The notes beneath the pieces were generated by a model. That model was not told the DNA's origin. It made no database searches and saw only the letters and a program-made list of their open reading frames with translations. The position numbers were made by a program, and so were the translations under genes. This document shows, in pieces, positions 28,068 through 40,600 of a DNA stretch of 64,000 bases. The stretch spans positions 33,980,501-34,044,500 of the forward strand of contig NC_079879.1 in NCBI RefSeq assembly GCF_029227915.1. The letters run 5' to 3'. Position 1 is the stretch's first letter. Each line of letters starts with the position of its first letter. The DNA is from Hydractinia symbiolongicarpus (taxonomy: Eukaryota; Cnidaria; Hydrozoa; Anthoathecata; Hydractiniidae).

Positions 28068-31000
28068 TTAACCAATACAAAAATATACGTGTCTTTTAAA
28101 GTTAGAAGCAAATTCAACCATGTTATTTGCTTCTGGAGCTATCAGCCTAAAAAATAGACAATTCTGCAGTGATAGTAATTGATTCTCTACTGTTTTATTT
28201 TCCATACTGTATACACGCCCTTATATAAGTAACACAAAATTTTAGTTGAAGCTTAATGTTTCCTATGTTTCAGTAGTGTATAGGCTGAACTGTTGCTGCT
28301 TGTTTCTTATTTTCTCGAGAAGAGAAAATTCACGTCTACCTTCAGCTTAAATTTTATTTTTCATCGTATAAAACTTATCGATTTTTATAATAAGAAAAAC
28401 TTTTGCTGCATTTGCAATATCTGCTGTTTGTCTTTTTCTTTTTTTTTTACTCACTTGACGCTGACTGTTGTTCACAAGTTGTTTTGTTGTTTTTGAAGAA
28501 TTCGAGCTTGCAAAAAATTGTGTACTTTGTTATTAATAATGGCGGCTGTTAGTTTCCGTAGGAGAAGTACCGAGTAATCAAACAAACCTTACACGTCATC
28601 TAAACGTCATCCCAGACGACAGTCGAAGAGAATGCTAACGTCACATCGTCGGTCGACGGAGAATAATTGATCGTCCAAATACGCGTAGAGACAAGCACTA
28701 AATAAAAAACACGAATGAAAAAAATCATTTAATAATAGCCTTGGTTTAAATCAACCTTATGCTGCCACTGAAGATGTTCTCTACCGATAGAAAAGAGAAA
28801 AGTGAGTAAAGTTTAGCGATAGTAAGAAATATTCTTGGTAACCCAATTATAGAGGAAACAACATCAAATTTCAAAAAATATTACCACCACCTATACCCCT
28901 TTATTAAAAAATTCGGAAAATTAACCTTCCCTTCTTTACTGCGCCAATAAAAATTAAAGATCTTATCACGTTTGTCACTGCAGGAGACATCGTCCGACGT
29001 AGAAAAAGTCTCGGAAATTATTGCTGTTTTTGTAATATTTATTTTTTCTTTTTCTTACATTTACTAACTTATAAGATTTGCTATAAAAATTTTCAGCGAA
29101 ATCAGGAAACAAAAGAAAATAAAGTGAATATTTCACTAAAAGCCAGCATTAGGAACACAGTTTACATGTTATACAAGACATAATTTAATTTCTGACAAAA
29201 TCAGAATTAATTAAACACACTTTGTTTTAAGATCCGATAACACAATTTTAATAGAAAACTAAAAAATACCCCAACCCCCTTGGTCCACTTTAATTTACTA
29301 ATACCCTTCCCCACTATCAATTTAAATTATCAACACCCCCTCCTTCATACTTCCTCCCTACAATTGTGTATCAAGAGTGTTCTTGAACTTACTTGCTTCA
29401 CCAGCTGACAAAACAAAAGAAACTTCTTTGCAATTGTAACTATTACATTCTTCATGCGGTACCAAGTGAATCATCATTCGTCCTGTCAACTACAACATTA
29501 CAAGAATGTAAAAATTTTAACCAGGCTGGTCATTGTTCTTATTTCTTTATTGTTGTAAACCTGATATTCTTATAAAATATATTCTTATGAAAAAAAAAGC
29601 GTACATTTTAAGAGGGAAATTTTATCTGACATTTGATTTGCCCTACCATACCTTTTTCTCGCACTGAATAGTTGCAACTTGAACTGCACAAATTAACTAT
29701 AACTTAGATATTTTAGGATTTTTTTTATGACTTCATAAGATTTTTAGGAGGCGTGGATTCTCACAATAGTTATAGAAATATGCTATTAAAACCAAATTTT
29801 CCTTGCTATTGTGAAAATAATTGCCATTTTCCTCCAATCCCTGAATACTCTGAGTTTTTAAGGTTTACTTCAGGGTTTGTAACTGGCATCTCCTTCAGCC
29901 GCCATAGTAAACATTGATTGAGAAAATGTCGAGATTCAGACTTTCTAGATAGTCAGAAGTCTTTTAGAGAGTTTAACGGGAGTCCTACTTAAAGACGTCA
30001 CTTTATATCATGAAAGATATTCTTACAGTATTTGAAACGATAAACTGTTTGGGAACTATGCGGTACCAGGGCACCCGTACGACAAATTGCGAGTGTACTT
30101 AACCTGGCGAGAAATATTTTACTCACAACGACTATCCATGAAGCGGAATCGACTTGCTGTGGAATCTAAATTTGCGAAAAATAAAATACTTGTTAAATAC
30201 AATATAGTACTTATGACACATAATTTCGTAAATTTTCAGCAAAATTAGCAAAACTTAATTCGTGCAGAATTTCTTGGACTGTAGTTGTGCGTTTAACGTG
30301 CTCTTATGGCAATATTTTTCACTTATCAAAAAAAAAAAAAAAAGCAAGTATATATATATGGTCTGCCACAACCATTTTTTTCGTATTCAAGTTTCCATTC
30401 AAAAACGAAGCATAATATGATAAGCCGTAAATAAAACGCTTTTGACCACGATGAGTACTGCTTTGTAACTGTTTTTCGAAAGTCGAATCAAGTTAAGTTT
30501 TTGTACGCATAGCAAACTCATCTTTCAGAACATGGCTACGACAATACCTTTACTTGTTTATAATACTCAACATCAACAAAAAGTACAATACGAGGAAGGT
30601 CTATTGAAAAGATTTTCATAAGACGAAGTAAAATGACATACATGAAATACATCGCCGTCAAAATCACCCTTGGCAACGATGATTTGATTGGATTTCGAAG
30701 ATTCAGCCATCGCTGGAAGGAAGTATGGTCTCTTAGTGTACAATCGAAATACCTTTGCTGCAGACGGTTGACAATTCTCCCTAAGATGGAAGTTAATAAC
30801 AAAAAAATAAAACGGAGGGGAGTTATGGACGAAGGTTCATGGCTACCTGCAAAATAAATTAACTATCAAATTTACATTTATATTATTTCATAATTGCTTT
30901 TATATTCAATTAATAATTGCGTAATTATGAATATACTGAATATGTTTGGAATCTTTAGTCCCACAACGGATTTATTTACTTCATTTTCCCATTTTGAGAC

Positions 31001-33061
31001 AGTACGGTCAGAGAAGATGGCTTGGGTCAGCTGAAACGTTATTGGGAGAACAAGGTGTAGGACAAAATCAGAAACACCAAATTTTGCTTTGAATTTACCC
31101 CACATCTTTTCAACTCAACTTCATACCTCATAGTCTAAATTTGTCAAAGCTGAACGAAATATCCGGGACCGACGGTCAGTCATATCCCAATTTGTAAGGC
31201 CCAAATTTGCCTTATGGTTACCCTGTAAGATATATGGTCAAATTTTGATAAAAAGCAAGTCCAACTTGTGTTTATTTAAAACCCACAAACACTAACTGGA
31301 GTTAAGAATTGGTCGGACACCGATCTTTCCAGGGCGTAAATTAAGCCTAAGTGCCGAAAAAGCCTTAGCCCAAAATCTACATCGTCAATTTTTGGTACAC
31401 AGTCACGCAATAAATGTAAAAAAAGATTATAGAAAAACTGACGGTGGTAAGTACAAGTCAGAAAACGATCTTTTTAGGAGGTATCGTTTAGAAGGTATCG
31501 TTCTGCAAAATATACAAACATACCAAGCCACGTGATATTTTGTTGGGAGGGTATCTTCGTTGAGCGCTTTAATGTAATCATAGATGTTCTTGCTCTCCTC
31601 CATTGTTGAAAAAAATTCACAAGTGTCAAGTTCAGATCCTTCCACCAAAGACGGATTCGTCGTATAGAGCTATCAAAAAAAAAAAAAGGTCCATCAGCTT
31701 GCTTTGGCTTGAAACTTCGTTACACATTCTTTGAAGTGACTTGCTGGCATATTAGCTTAGCCTCAACATGTTAAACTAAAATTTCAAACTGAGGCTGTAA
31801 TATGCCGATAATATGCTTTTGTTTTCGTATTAAAATGTTTGAAATTTCATAGTTTTTTCTCAACTTGAGAGTCTCATTGTAGGCGGAAGCGGTTGTTTCA
31901 TAACTTTAAGATCAAAAATATGAACAAAACATCTACAAAAATAATCTGACATAGTTTTATTAACACTAAGATGAGTTTGCGTCAGTTACAAATTTTACCT
32001 CTTTCACCATCTTCAATGAAAACAACAACTTTCCATCTTTATCAACTGGCCAATCACGCACGGGGTCAGTAACAACTAAAGGCCAATCAGCATAGAGAAA
32101 TTCATCTGTAACCATGGTAGTATTGACGTTGTATAATCGTTCCAGGTCTCCTTCGTCCATCTGCAGCGGGAGTTCTTTGCAAGCGCCACAATCTTCTTCG
32201 CTTAATTTTTTCTCCGGTAAATAGGGATTGTTGATCAGGCAGTCTTCTTCGTAAAGTCCTGTCCAATCCCACCAAGGTATCGTCTAAACACAAACAACAC
32301 AGCATGAGGGAAAGCGAGTTTTGGCAAATACAGCAGAGCAGAAATGACCATTTACTTACGCCGGATCTGTGTAGAAATTTTTACTAGGAATATTTTATCC
32401 AACATTCCAATCATTATTTTCCGAAAACATACCACTTTCCTCAATATATTACTTTAACTTAAACCAATAAGAGACAACGTTCTTTTATAAAAAGTCAGCC
32501 AAAAAGAAACTTAGCACTAGTCCGCCAAACATTTGAACCAAAAAGTTTATACTAAAAGGTTTTCATTGACAATTACAACATTTTATAAAACATTTTAAAG
32601 CACTCACAGGTTAGCTAAGAAACTCGTGAACTTTTTAAACTTTGGAGAAAAATTCTGTCAAAGCTTTCTTCGATAAAAGGAAAACTTTCTTGTTAAAGCG
32701 TCATACGCCGCGTTTGCACGAAAATAACAAGATGAATTCTTACCTTGACACTGAGCAATCTCATGTGCACATTGACCATTTTATTAGAAGTTGGCCAACC
32801 ATAAAGTATCGCGACTACGCCAAATAAAACAGATAACTTAAAAAGAGACCTCGATGACCCAACTGCTATACGAGTTACAAGCGGTTCTTGTTTTCCAAGT
32901 AAAGGAGTCAAACATGTCTTCATTTGATTGGTGGAGAAACCTTTGGATATGCAAAACTTGTATAAACTTTGTGCATCGTTTTCAAGCAATTGCAATCTCT
33001 TTTTGTAAGATAGATCTTGAGATTCAGGATTGGCATCTACGATGGAGGGACAGTCGGTCAT
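28068..33061 (-). CDS. Probable membrane-anchored JmjC/cupin-like protein (hand-assembled)
   Basis: Exons in coding order: 33061-32744, 32283-31999, 31669-31524, 30780-30642, 30156-30127 and 29489-29393, all with AG/GT borders and closed phases. A plausible further exon begins near 29020 and a terminal one lies at about 28138-28068; these two are tentative. The first exon encodes an acidic N-terminus and one hydrophobic segment (LFKLSVLFGVVAILYGWP), suggesting a type II anchor. Then come a Trp-rich, Cys-containing lumenal region (PWWDWTGLYEEDC) and WPLVVTDPVRDWPV, RPYFLPAMAESS, QVDSASW and LTGRMMIHLVPHEEC. This block order fits cupin_8/JmjC oxygenases (VTDAxxxWP; RPYFLP; HxD; LxGxKxWxLxPPxxC). 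The usual HxD ligand appears as QVD and no second His-bearing WYH motif was found, so it may be a pseudoenzyme. Start chosen at the Met of MTDCPSIVD; an upstream in-frame Met exists at 33127. Confidence 0.5.
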
Positions 33062-34127
33062 TTTCTCAATTTTGTAATTTATCGTAACTAAAAAATGAAG
33101 GCGATAATTTAAAAGACACGCATTCACTGCAAAAACATTTACTTTGTCACCTTTTAAAATTTCCCTCTTTCCTGAACAATCTATTTCATATCAGCAAAAA
33201 TCAACAAACCGATTTCTTAATTATACTTAAAAAAAAATACATTTCATGGGTATTTATTTTTGCGAATTTGACGAAAATTCACGAAATTGCCGCGAAAATT
33301 AATACCAGTGCTAGAATTGTAACTATTTTACCTAGCGTTTTCACAATTTTGATTTGGGTAACACAGACAACGTAAACTACTAAAAATGAGATTCGAATGG
33401 AATGAACAATTTCAGCTCAATTGAAAAGACTAACATAATGGAAAAACCAGTGTATATCAAAGTAATTTAATTACACATTCTTTTACTTGTGTTATCTTGT
33501 TGTCAAAATAAAATAAAATCCTAATCTTTTAAACATTTATCGTAAATACTATAAACCACGAGGTCTTTCTCTGGTTAATAAAAAATAAACAAATTCTATC
33601 GAAGCAGTCCAACCGATTGCCGAAAACGACAATCTGGTAAAAATTGGCATTTTTATGAAATATCAAAAACTAGTCGTTACGTCACGCTCTGTCACGTGGT
33701 GTGTGTTTAGCAATTATTTTTGTTATTTTTTGTTATTATTTTGTTAATTATTTTTTGCACTAGCAAGACTTTATCCGTAGCTTAATTACGCCAATACTTA
33801 TGGGTAGTAATTTTTATGTGGTCGCATCACACGTCAGATATCTAAGAGAGTTTGACCACTAACATTTCAAAAATTGTTCTATTAAAGCAGACATAATATT
33901 GGCCAACGAGATACTTGAAGTAAGACAACATTTTAAGGTGTAACGATGGAGATTTTTGTTAGTTTTCATTTTAAAAGAAATCAATAATGATGCTTGAAGA
34001 GGTGTATAGGAAGGGCGTAATTTTCGTAAATTTTAGTTTAAAAGACAACCAAGGTAAAAACACTAAAACACAAAATAATCCTTTTGATAAATAAAACGTT
34101 TAACTTTTTAAAAGTAACCATTGGTGA
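33062..34127. other. Spacer between CMTR1 and the JmjC-like gene
   Basis: Both neighbours are on the minus strand, so this holds the 3' flank of CMTR1 and the promoter side of the JmjC-like gene. It is AT-rich; no exon, RNA gene or clear repeat was recognised. Confidence 0.4.
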
Positions 34128-36602
34128 TTAAAGTTTGCGAGAGACAAAATCAACGACAGCAGCTTTCGTTAAAACACCTTCTTTCGATGAATCAAGATCT
34201 AAATCTAAGTTCTCCTCCCACTTCCAGTAAAAACGCGAACTGACGCAATATTTGACGTCACTTAAAGAATCTTTGGGAGGCTCAAACAGAGATTTATTTC
34301 CATGTGGATTGTAAAAATAGAACCTCTTGTTTGAACGACTAAACTGCAGGTGCCACGGTTCTTTCACACGCCGAATCAAGTACAAACCAGTAGGAACGAA
34401 ATATTTGTCCTCCTCCACGTTGCTGCACAACTTCCTCTCCATTCCTCTTTTCATGTGTTTCACCTGTAACGCGTCGAGGACTTCGCTCATTTCAATCATT
34501 GCAAAGAATTGTTTCACGCGCACGCGAATAACATCCGGTCGGCATGGCTTGGAAAGCGCTTTGGCAAATCCATCCGCGTACTTGATACGTTCACTAAATG
34601 GTTTATCTCCAACGTACTCTCCTCCAAGGTAGTGCACATCCAAAATATGCACAGCCATCACTCTTCGCTGGCCTTTGCCATCTCCTTTTAATTCGAACAC
34701 GAGCTCTGCGTCGAGAAGGGTAAAGCGGGGCAGCTCCAAATTCATTTTATCAAGTCGCTTCCACGCTGGATCAAATTGGTCACGTGGATTCCACTTATAC
34801 ACCGACTGTCTACCCAAACTAAACAGATACACGCGGTCTCCACCTGAGAAGGTACATTTGTAGTCATGAATACTCTTTATTTGATGGACACTCTCCTCCG
34901 TTAAAAACGTAGGCTGTTTTCTCATCCAATCTGTAGCTGCATGTTTAATCAATTTTTCGAATTGCGTCTCTGGATCGTTTCTTATCACATTCGAACGCGC
35001 TTCAGAAGGAATGGTCCATGCTGCTAGGCATTGCTTCCGAACTTCACCCTGGTCTTGACCAACTAAGGTAGTGTTCTGAACATAAGTTGCCAACTTTCGT
35101 AAACCGAGAATTTGTCTGGCACCAATTGTATTGTTCGAAGTGAAAATATATTCATAAAACTCTTTATCGTCTCTCATAAGGGAGACTGGGACGATTTCTC
35201 TGATATCTATATTGCTTCCTTTCAGTCCGTTAATTCGAATGTTTACATCGAACAGATAGTCGTATATCGGTTGAGAATCCTTGCGTAAACTTTTACACAC
35301 AATGTATCTTTCAGAATTTGCTGGACGACTGGTCACTGGTTTAAATATGCATACTCTCTCAAAAGCTCTGTACATGAGATACACCAAACCAACACTGAAC
35401 GGGGTAAAGATGTCAAAAAGTTTGCATATAAAATGTCCGCCAGGACGAAGAGTCCCTAAAGCGCATATAAATTGTCCTAGGTATAGTTGCTTTGATAATA
35501 TTTCCTGAATATTTTCTTGTCCTTCTACAGAAAATCCACCATCAGCCATCACAAAATACAGGCCAATACCGTCCGAATTTTCCAACACGTACTCCCTGAA
35601 AGCAGTCAAATTTTTGTCTTTGAAGATGTCTCCATCTCCGTTATATCCTTTCTCTCCATAATGACAATCAAAAGTTTCAGGTGTGCCAGCAATAAAATCA
35701 TCAAGCTTAAAGTCGTTCGCCCAATCAGCTCTCAGCGTAAATCCAAATCCTTTTGCGTGCCATTTCTTTCTCCACAATATATATTCCGAAAATCCACCCG
35801 GACCAGCACATATATCAGCAAAATACAACAAATTCGTTGGATCCTTTTCATTCCGATCGGGATGATTAGTAAACATGTAATCAAAAGACGCATCAACCTC
35901 CGCCATCTTCATCGCCGCACGGTTTTGAAAGATGGCACCGCGAATGGTCTCGTAGGGATTAGCACGAAATCTTGCTTTTAAAAATTCATCACCTCCCAAG
36001 TTATCAAATATGTTTTTACTTTCCAGAATGCTTGTGAGAATCTCTGGCTCGCAAAACTCAAATTCGTCGTCAATCGTTTCTTTTCGTTCGGTCATGGTTA
36101 TATAGGAGTTTAACTCATCAAGAGCAGGTATAGCTTGATCTTTGGTAGGTATCCAATCAGGTTCCTGTCTAACTAGAATTTCCTCTTCCTCATCCCAAGA
36201 CAGTGCTGTTTTCGCTTCCAAGCCTTTTAATTTTAGACCGAGACCTCTTCTACCACGTTGGTTGGATGCTTCAACTATGTCAACACGACCAGTCTCGTTT
36301 TTACCAAGACCTTTCCCTTTCTTATATCCCATCTGGGCCATCATTTTTTGCGCAAAAGAGCTGTACAATGGTGCACCAGATGACGATTCTGAAGACGAAG
36401 AAGGAGCTTCGTCAAACTCATGACGCGCTTTTTTGGTGGGCAACTGGCCATCAGACGATAAATTATCTTCTTGTTGAGATTCATATTTTCTTGCTTTGAT
36501 AAAACTGCTGTGCCCCTTCTTGGTTGGTGAATGGTTGTCACTCGATGAAAAATCATCACTGGACGAAGATCCGGTTGACGATAAATGTCGTTTCCGATCC
36601 AT
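34128..36602 (-). CDS. CMTR1: Cap-specific mRNA (nucleoside-2'-O-)-methyltransferase 1
   Basis: An 824-residue uninterrupted frame, close to the usual CMTR1 length. N-terminal Ser-rich basic region (nuclear-localisation-like TKKARHEF), G-patch at about residues 83-127 (FAQKMMAQMGYKKGKGLG), and the FtsJ/RrmJ methyltransferase with SAM loop FADICAGPGGFSEYILWR (about 261-278). The catalytic K-D-K set is visible as Lys232 (AAMKMAEVD), Asp354 (VMADGGFSVEG) and Lys394 (GGHFICKLFDIF), with SERYIVCK following. A guanylyltransferase-like domain follows (WNPRDQFDPAWKRLDKM, LLDAELVFELKG), and a WW-like domain lies near the C-terminus (SNKRFYFYNPHGNKSLFEPP). It methylates the 2'-O of the first transcribed nucleotide of capped mRNA in the nucleus. 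Lack of introns among intron-rich neighbours suggests retroposition or intron loss. Confidence 0.96.
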   Translation of the reverse strand: MDRKRHLSSTGSSSSDDFSSSDNHSPTKKGHSSFIKARKYESQQEDNLSSDGQLPTKKARHEFDEAPSSSSESSSGAPLYSSFAQKMMAQMGYKKGKGLGKNETGRVDIVEASNQRGRRGLGLKLKGLEAKTALSWDEEEEILVRQEPDWIPTKDQAIPALDELNSYITMTERKETIDDEFEFCEPEILTSILESKNIFDNLGGDEFLKARFRANPYETIRGAIFQNRAAMKMAEVDASFDYMFTNHPDRNEKDPTNLLYFADICAGPGGFSEYILWRKKWHAKGFGFTLRADWANDFKLDDFIAGTPETFDCHYGEKGYNGDGDIFKDKNLTAFREYVLENSDGIGLYFVMADGGFSVEGQENIQEILSKQLYLGQFICALGTLRPGGHFICKLFDIFTPFSVGLVYLMYRAFERVCIFKPVTSRPANSERYIVCKSLRKDSQPIYDYLFDVNIRINGLKGSNIDIREIVPVSLMRDDKEFYEYIFTSNNTIGARQILGLRKLATYVQNTTLVGQDQGEVRKQCLAAWTIPSEARSNVIRNDPETQFEKLIKHAATDWMRKQPTFLTEESVHQIKSIHDYKCTFSGGDRVYLFSLGRQSVYKWNPRDQFDPAWKRLDKMNLELPRFTLLDAELVFELKGDGKGQRRVMAVHILDVHYLGGEYVGDKPFSERIKYADGFAKALSKPCRPDVIRVRVKQFFAMIEMSEVLDALQVKHMKRGMERKLCSNVEEDKYFVPTGLYLIRRVKEPWHLQFSRSNKRFYFYNPHGNKSLFEPPKDSLSDVKYCVSSRFYWKWEENLDLDLDSSKEGVLTKAAVVDFVSRKL

Positions 36603-37642
36603 CTTTTTTAATTTTAAAATTTCTAATCAATTTAAAACATCTAAAAATGAAATCGTTTGGTATAGAAACATGAAAATACCAAGTGAAAAAATTCCTGAGA
36701 TCAATGCTGTGAAAAAAGTTCTTTTTGCAGATAAGGTGGCAACATATTTGAGGCGAAAATGTCCTAAGCACACACAAAAAAAGTTGGAAAAAAACAAGCA
36801 CCACAGGATTATTTTCTCACATGAGATGAAATTTAGAAAAATTACAAGCATTGAAATTTATTTCTTTTCCTCACGATACAGGATTCTATTTGAAAAAGAT
36901 GGGCCGCCATTTTTAAAACTAACTCTGGTACAAATCACAGACCAGTAAAAATCTTTCATCAGTAGCTTACTTTATAAAATATTTGTTTGCACACAAGAAA
37001 AAATGTTGATATATAAATAAATTAATAAGTGATAGAAAGTGACAAATCATGTCAAATTTATTTCTAAATATAAACAATATGAAAATTCATATAAATTTTA
37101 AGATGATACAATATACATCTCAATTCGCGAAACCAACATTTATTCAGCGATTACAACAAAATGGTATATCTGCACAAACTTAAACGAGGCTAAATTCAAA
37201 TGATATCATGTTGTGATCGGGTTCTAAACATCTATAACCTGTGCAGTATATGTAGGTATGTGTCAACGAACGAAACAGGGCGATGTTTATACAAACAAAA
37301 GAAAAGAGAAGGGTTGGCATAAAATAAACAGTGAGATGTACACACCATGTCATGAGGAAACCCTGTAAACAGACGTTTCACTAAAAATTGATAAAGCAAG
37401 ATAAAAATGAAACACAAAACTTAGAAACGACAGTGTGCATACTGCCGGCTGGCATAATTGAGTGGGGAGTGGCAAAAATGCATGATTTTGATTGGTTCAT
37501 TATTACATTATAACCGAAACCATAGAATAATAAATATTACACTGATTGATTTTTATAAAATGTATATAATAAACAAGGACGAAAATTTCAGGGGGTTTAC
37601 AAAAAGACAGAACTATAAAAAATTCATTAAAATAAAATCAAG
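36603..37642. other. Spacer between FHIP2 and CMTR1
   Basis: This is the promoter side of CMTR1 and the 3' flank of FHIP2. ORFs here are short and AT-biased on both strands. No RNA gene or repeat was recognised. Confidence 0.4.
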
Positions 37643-40600
37643 CTAAATATCTTGAGATTGCTCCATTGTTGCTGTAACAAACGCAATGGCTGCCAGCTCC
37701 TAAAATAACAAATAATAATACATTGAAGATATAATTTACACCCAGAGGTGTTTGTTTATGTAAAGATTGCAATGGCAAGGATGAGGATTGAGGGTGTTAA
37801 GTGCAGAAGTTGGATGGTGGTGGCTAATAAAAACAGTAAATACTTACTTTACAAAATTCTTCTAAAACAATTACCCCTTCCATGAAAGCTTCATCTGGTA
37901 TACTGAAACAAGAAAAAAAAATTAAAAGTAAAGCATGACCTTGATAGTCTAAATTTTACTGATATTTTACAGACCAGATTATAGATTTTTTCTCACATTT
38001 GTCGTTAGTAAATTTCAAGATTTTAACTACTAAAAGAGCGGGAATCATGTACTCGGAAGCAAGTCCACATCCGTTAGTAATTTAAGGACCTATCATGCTG
38101 TGTACATTATTAATTCAGGATTTGCCCGCATCACCATAACGACTGAAACATTACCAAAAGTTATGGTCAGTATAAATCTCCACATTAAACAGGGGAAAAA
38201 TTGTTTTTACAACACTTACTCTGTCGTGTGATGACTCAACCCAATTAAGTTTTTGCGTACATTTAGTAAAGAGGTTTGAAAGTTGGATATCCTAGATGTT
38301 CTATTTCGAACGTCTTGACAGATCTGTAACAATAATAACAACAACAGTATAACTTAACCAAACAAACAAACAAACATAATAAAGAAATAATAACAGGAGA
38401 CTTTTTCACCTACTTTTTGTAATATTCTGTGAGGAGTCAATATAGAATCTTTTGTCACGCCTGACGTGTCCATAAGAAATTCATGTAAATACGGATGACG
38501 GAACTGACACAGTGTGGAGATGATAGCAGTTACTTCCAAATTAATTTCGAATGGCTAAGAAAAATGCAGATACTGAACACCTACACACAGCAGGATAAGT
38601 GTTAACATAAAACTGAACCAATTACAAGATATATACCAAAGCAATACCTGAGCTAAAATTCTTTGCAATCTTTTGAAAATAGTATGCAAAAATGCACCCT
38701 CATAAAAAGAATCATCTGTCGTTGCAGCCAAACAGCCTGCAAAAAACAACGCATGATGATAATAACAACAATAACAACAACAAAAAACAATAAATACAAC
38801 AATAAAACTACAATCGCAACGGCAACAACAACAAAAATAATAACAACAACAGCAATATCGATGGCGAAGACAGCGACAACAGCAAAATTTGTGAACACTC
38901 ACCATCTGTTAATAAATTCGGCCAATCAAAAGAGAATGTTTGTATCGCTCTTTGTTGACACTTAAAAAAAGAGGTCATGAAGCGTTATAAGTTAGGGGTT
39001 TAATAATGTTAAAGATATATCCAGAGTTCAGGAGTTACATAAACTTTTCAAATATCTAGACAACTCCAAAAGAATGCAGTATGATATGCAGGGTGATTGT
39101 TGAAATTATTTACTCAGGATGACCTCTTCAGTTCCTATTGGTACTGCTATTAACGAGGGTCCTGCGAAGGGGGTCCTAGTGCATATAAAGCTCCCAGCAA
39201 TCGCTCAACTAGACAACCGCCTAAGATATCAATCCTATTCTCATGCTGACAGATAAGCAGAAAGGATAGATTCACACTTTTATAGTCTATGGCATGACTT
39301 GGTCGGGGTTTGAACCTAAGACCTCCCACACTGGAAGGGAATGCTCTACCACAAGGCTACCAGTATGACTTTACCTGTTTGTGAGCATCTCTAAGGTAAC
39401 TATCGTACCCAGTCTCTCCTACCATCTGAGACGTTTTTAAAGTGTCAGGTAGTATGAGAAGAAATCTAAACAAACGATTTTGATGTTAACAATAATTGCA
39501 AATGTCTGGTTACTAGAAAAACACACGTTCAGTCATACCCATTCACAACTTTTTCAACTTTCTTTTTACTAAATGTAATGTCATCATTTATGTTCAGTTC
39601 ATCAAATTTCAATACATCTGCATCACTTTCATTTTTCTCTCCAGTATCCTCAATTTTTTCATTTTCTGTATTGTCTACACTTTCACTTGTCTTCAATTTC
39701 TTTTCAACTTTTTTCTCTAAGTTATTCTCTTCTAATATTACCTTGCTTTTACTATCTTTGGGAAGTTCAAGAGTATTATTTTTTTCTTTTTCTTCATCAG
39801 CTATAGCGACATTTGAAACTTCTGGCAAAGTATTATCTATACCATGTTCATTCAGACTGACAACATTGTTTTTCTTCTCAATATCTTGTTTTTGCACATT
39901 ATTTTGTTTTTCTAAAATTTCATTATTGTCATTATTACTATTTGTGTCCACATTTATTATATTCGTCTTTTCAGACTGTTTTTCATTCTTCCAGTCAATG
40001 TAGCTTCTATTCGTAAAATTTCTCACAACTAAAGTGTCTATAATTGGTTGGTAGGACAGTTGCAGTAGCGCTTGGAATAATCGCAAAGTTTCGACTGCGA
40101 GTTGATCGCTCAAGTGGTTAATCCTTTGAATGAGTAAATGGCGCAGTTTATGCGGACTTTGATAGTCTGGTTGTTCAGGGTTAGTGTCATGCCCAAGAAG
40201 AATGTCTGCAAACTCTACAAAAATGTCACATATATTTCAATGTTTAGTTCTGTATTTGCTTTCCATACACATACAAAAATAAACTGTTTCTTCTGCAAAT
40301 GCTAGACTTAACCCCAGACAACTTTTCAATCAGCTTTCAAAGAAGGTGGGGGTGGGGACACTTTAATTAAAACAGTGCTTATGTATGCTTGTTAGATTAA
40401 GATTGTACAAAACTTAAACAAAAATATATTTGAGGTAAATACTGTGAATTAGCACAATAAGCACAAAAAATGCTAGTATTAGGATACACCAAAAATTATA
40501 ACAAAATAATTTTGCTTAATTTTATATTTTTTTCCATTTTTGTGATAGCTAATTTAAATAAAACAGTGTGAAGATCCTTTGAACTCACCTTTTGATCTCT

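Noticed and set aside
36496-36948. 150-residue plus-strand ORF at the CMTR1 5' end
   Set aside because: Partly antisense to CMTR1 and its leader; composition Lys/Phe/Ile-rich with no recognised motif.
38555-38965. Cys/Val/Phe-rich minus-strand frames and Thr/Asn-rich plus-strand frame
   Set aside because: Overlap FHIP2 exon 16 and an AAC/AAT-rich intron tract; composition is an artefact of the repeat.
39578-40003. 141-residue Ser/Phe-rich plus-strand ORF
   Set aside because: It is the antisense shadow of the low-complexity FHIP2 exon.
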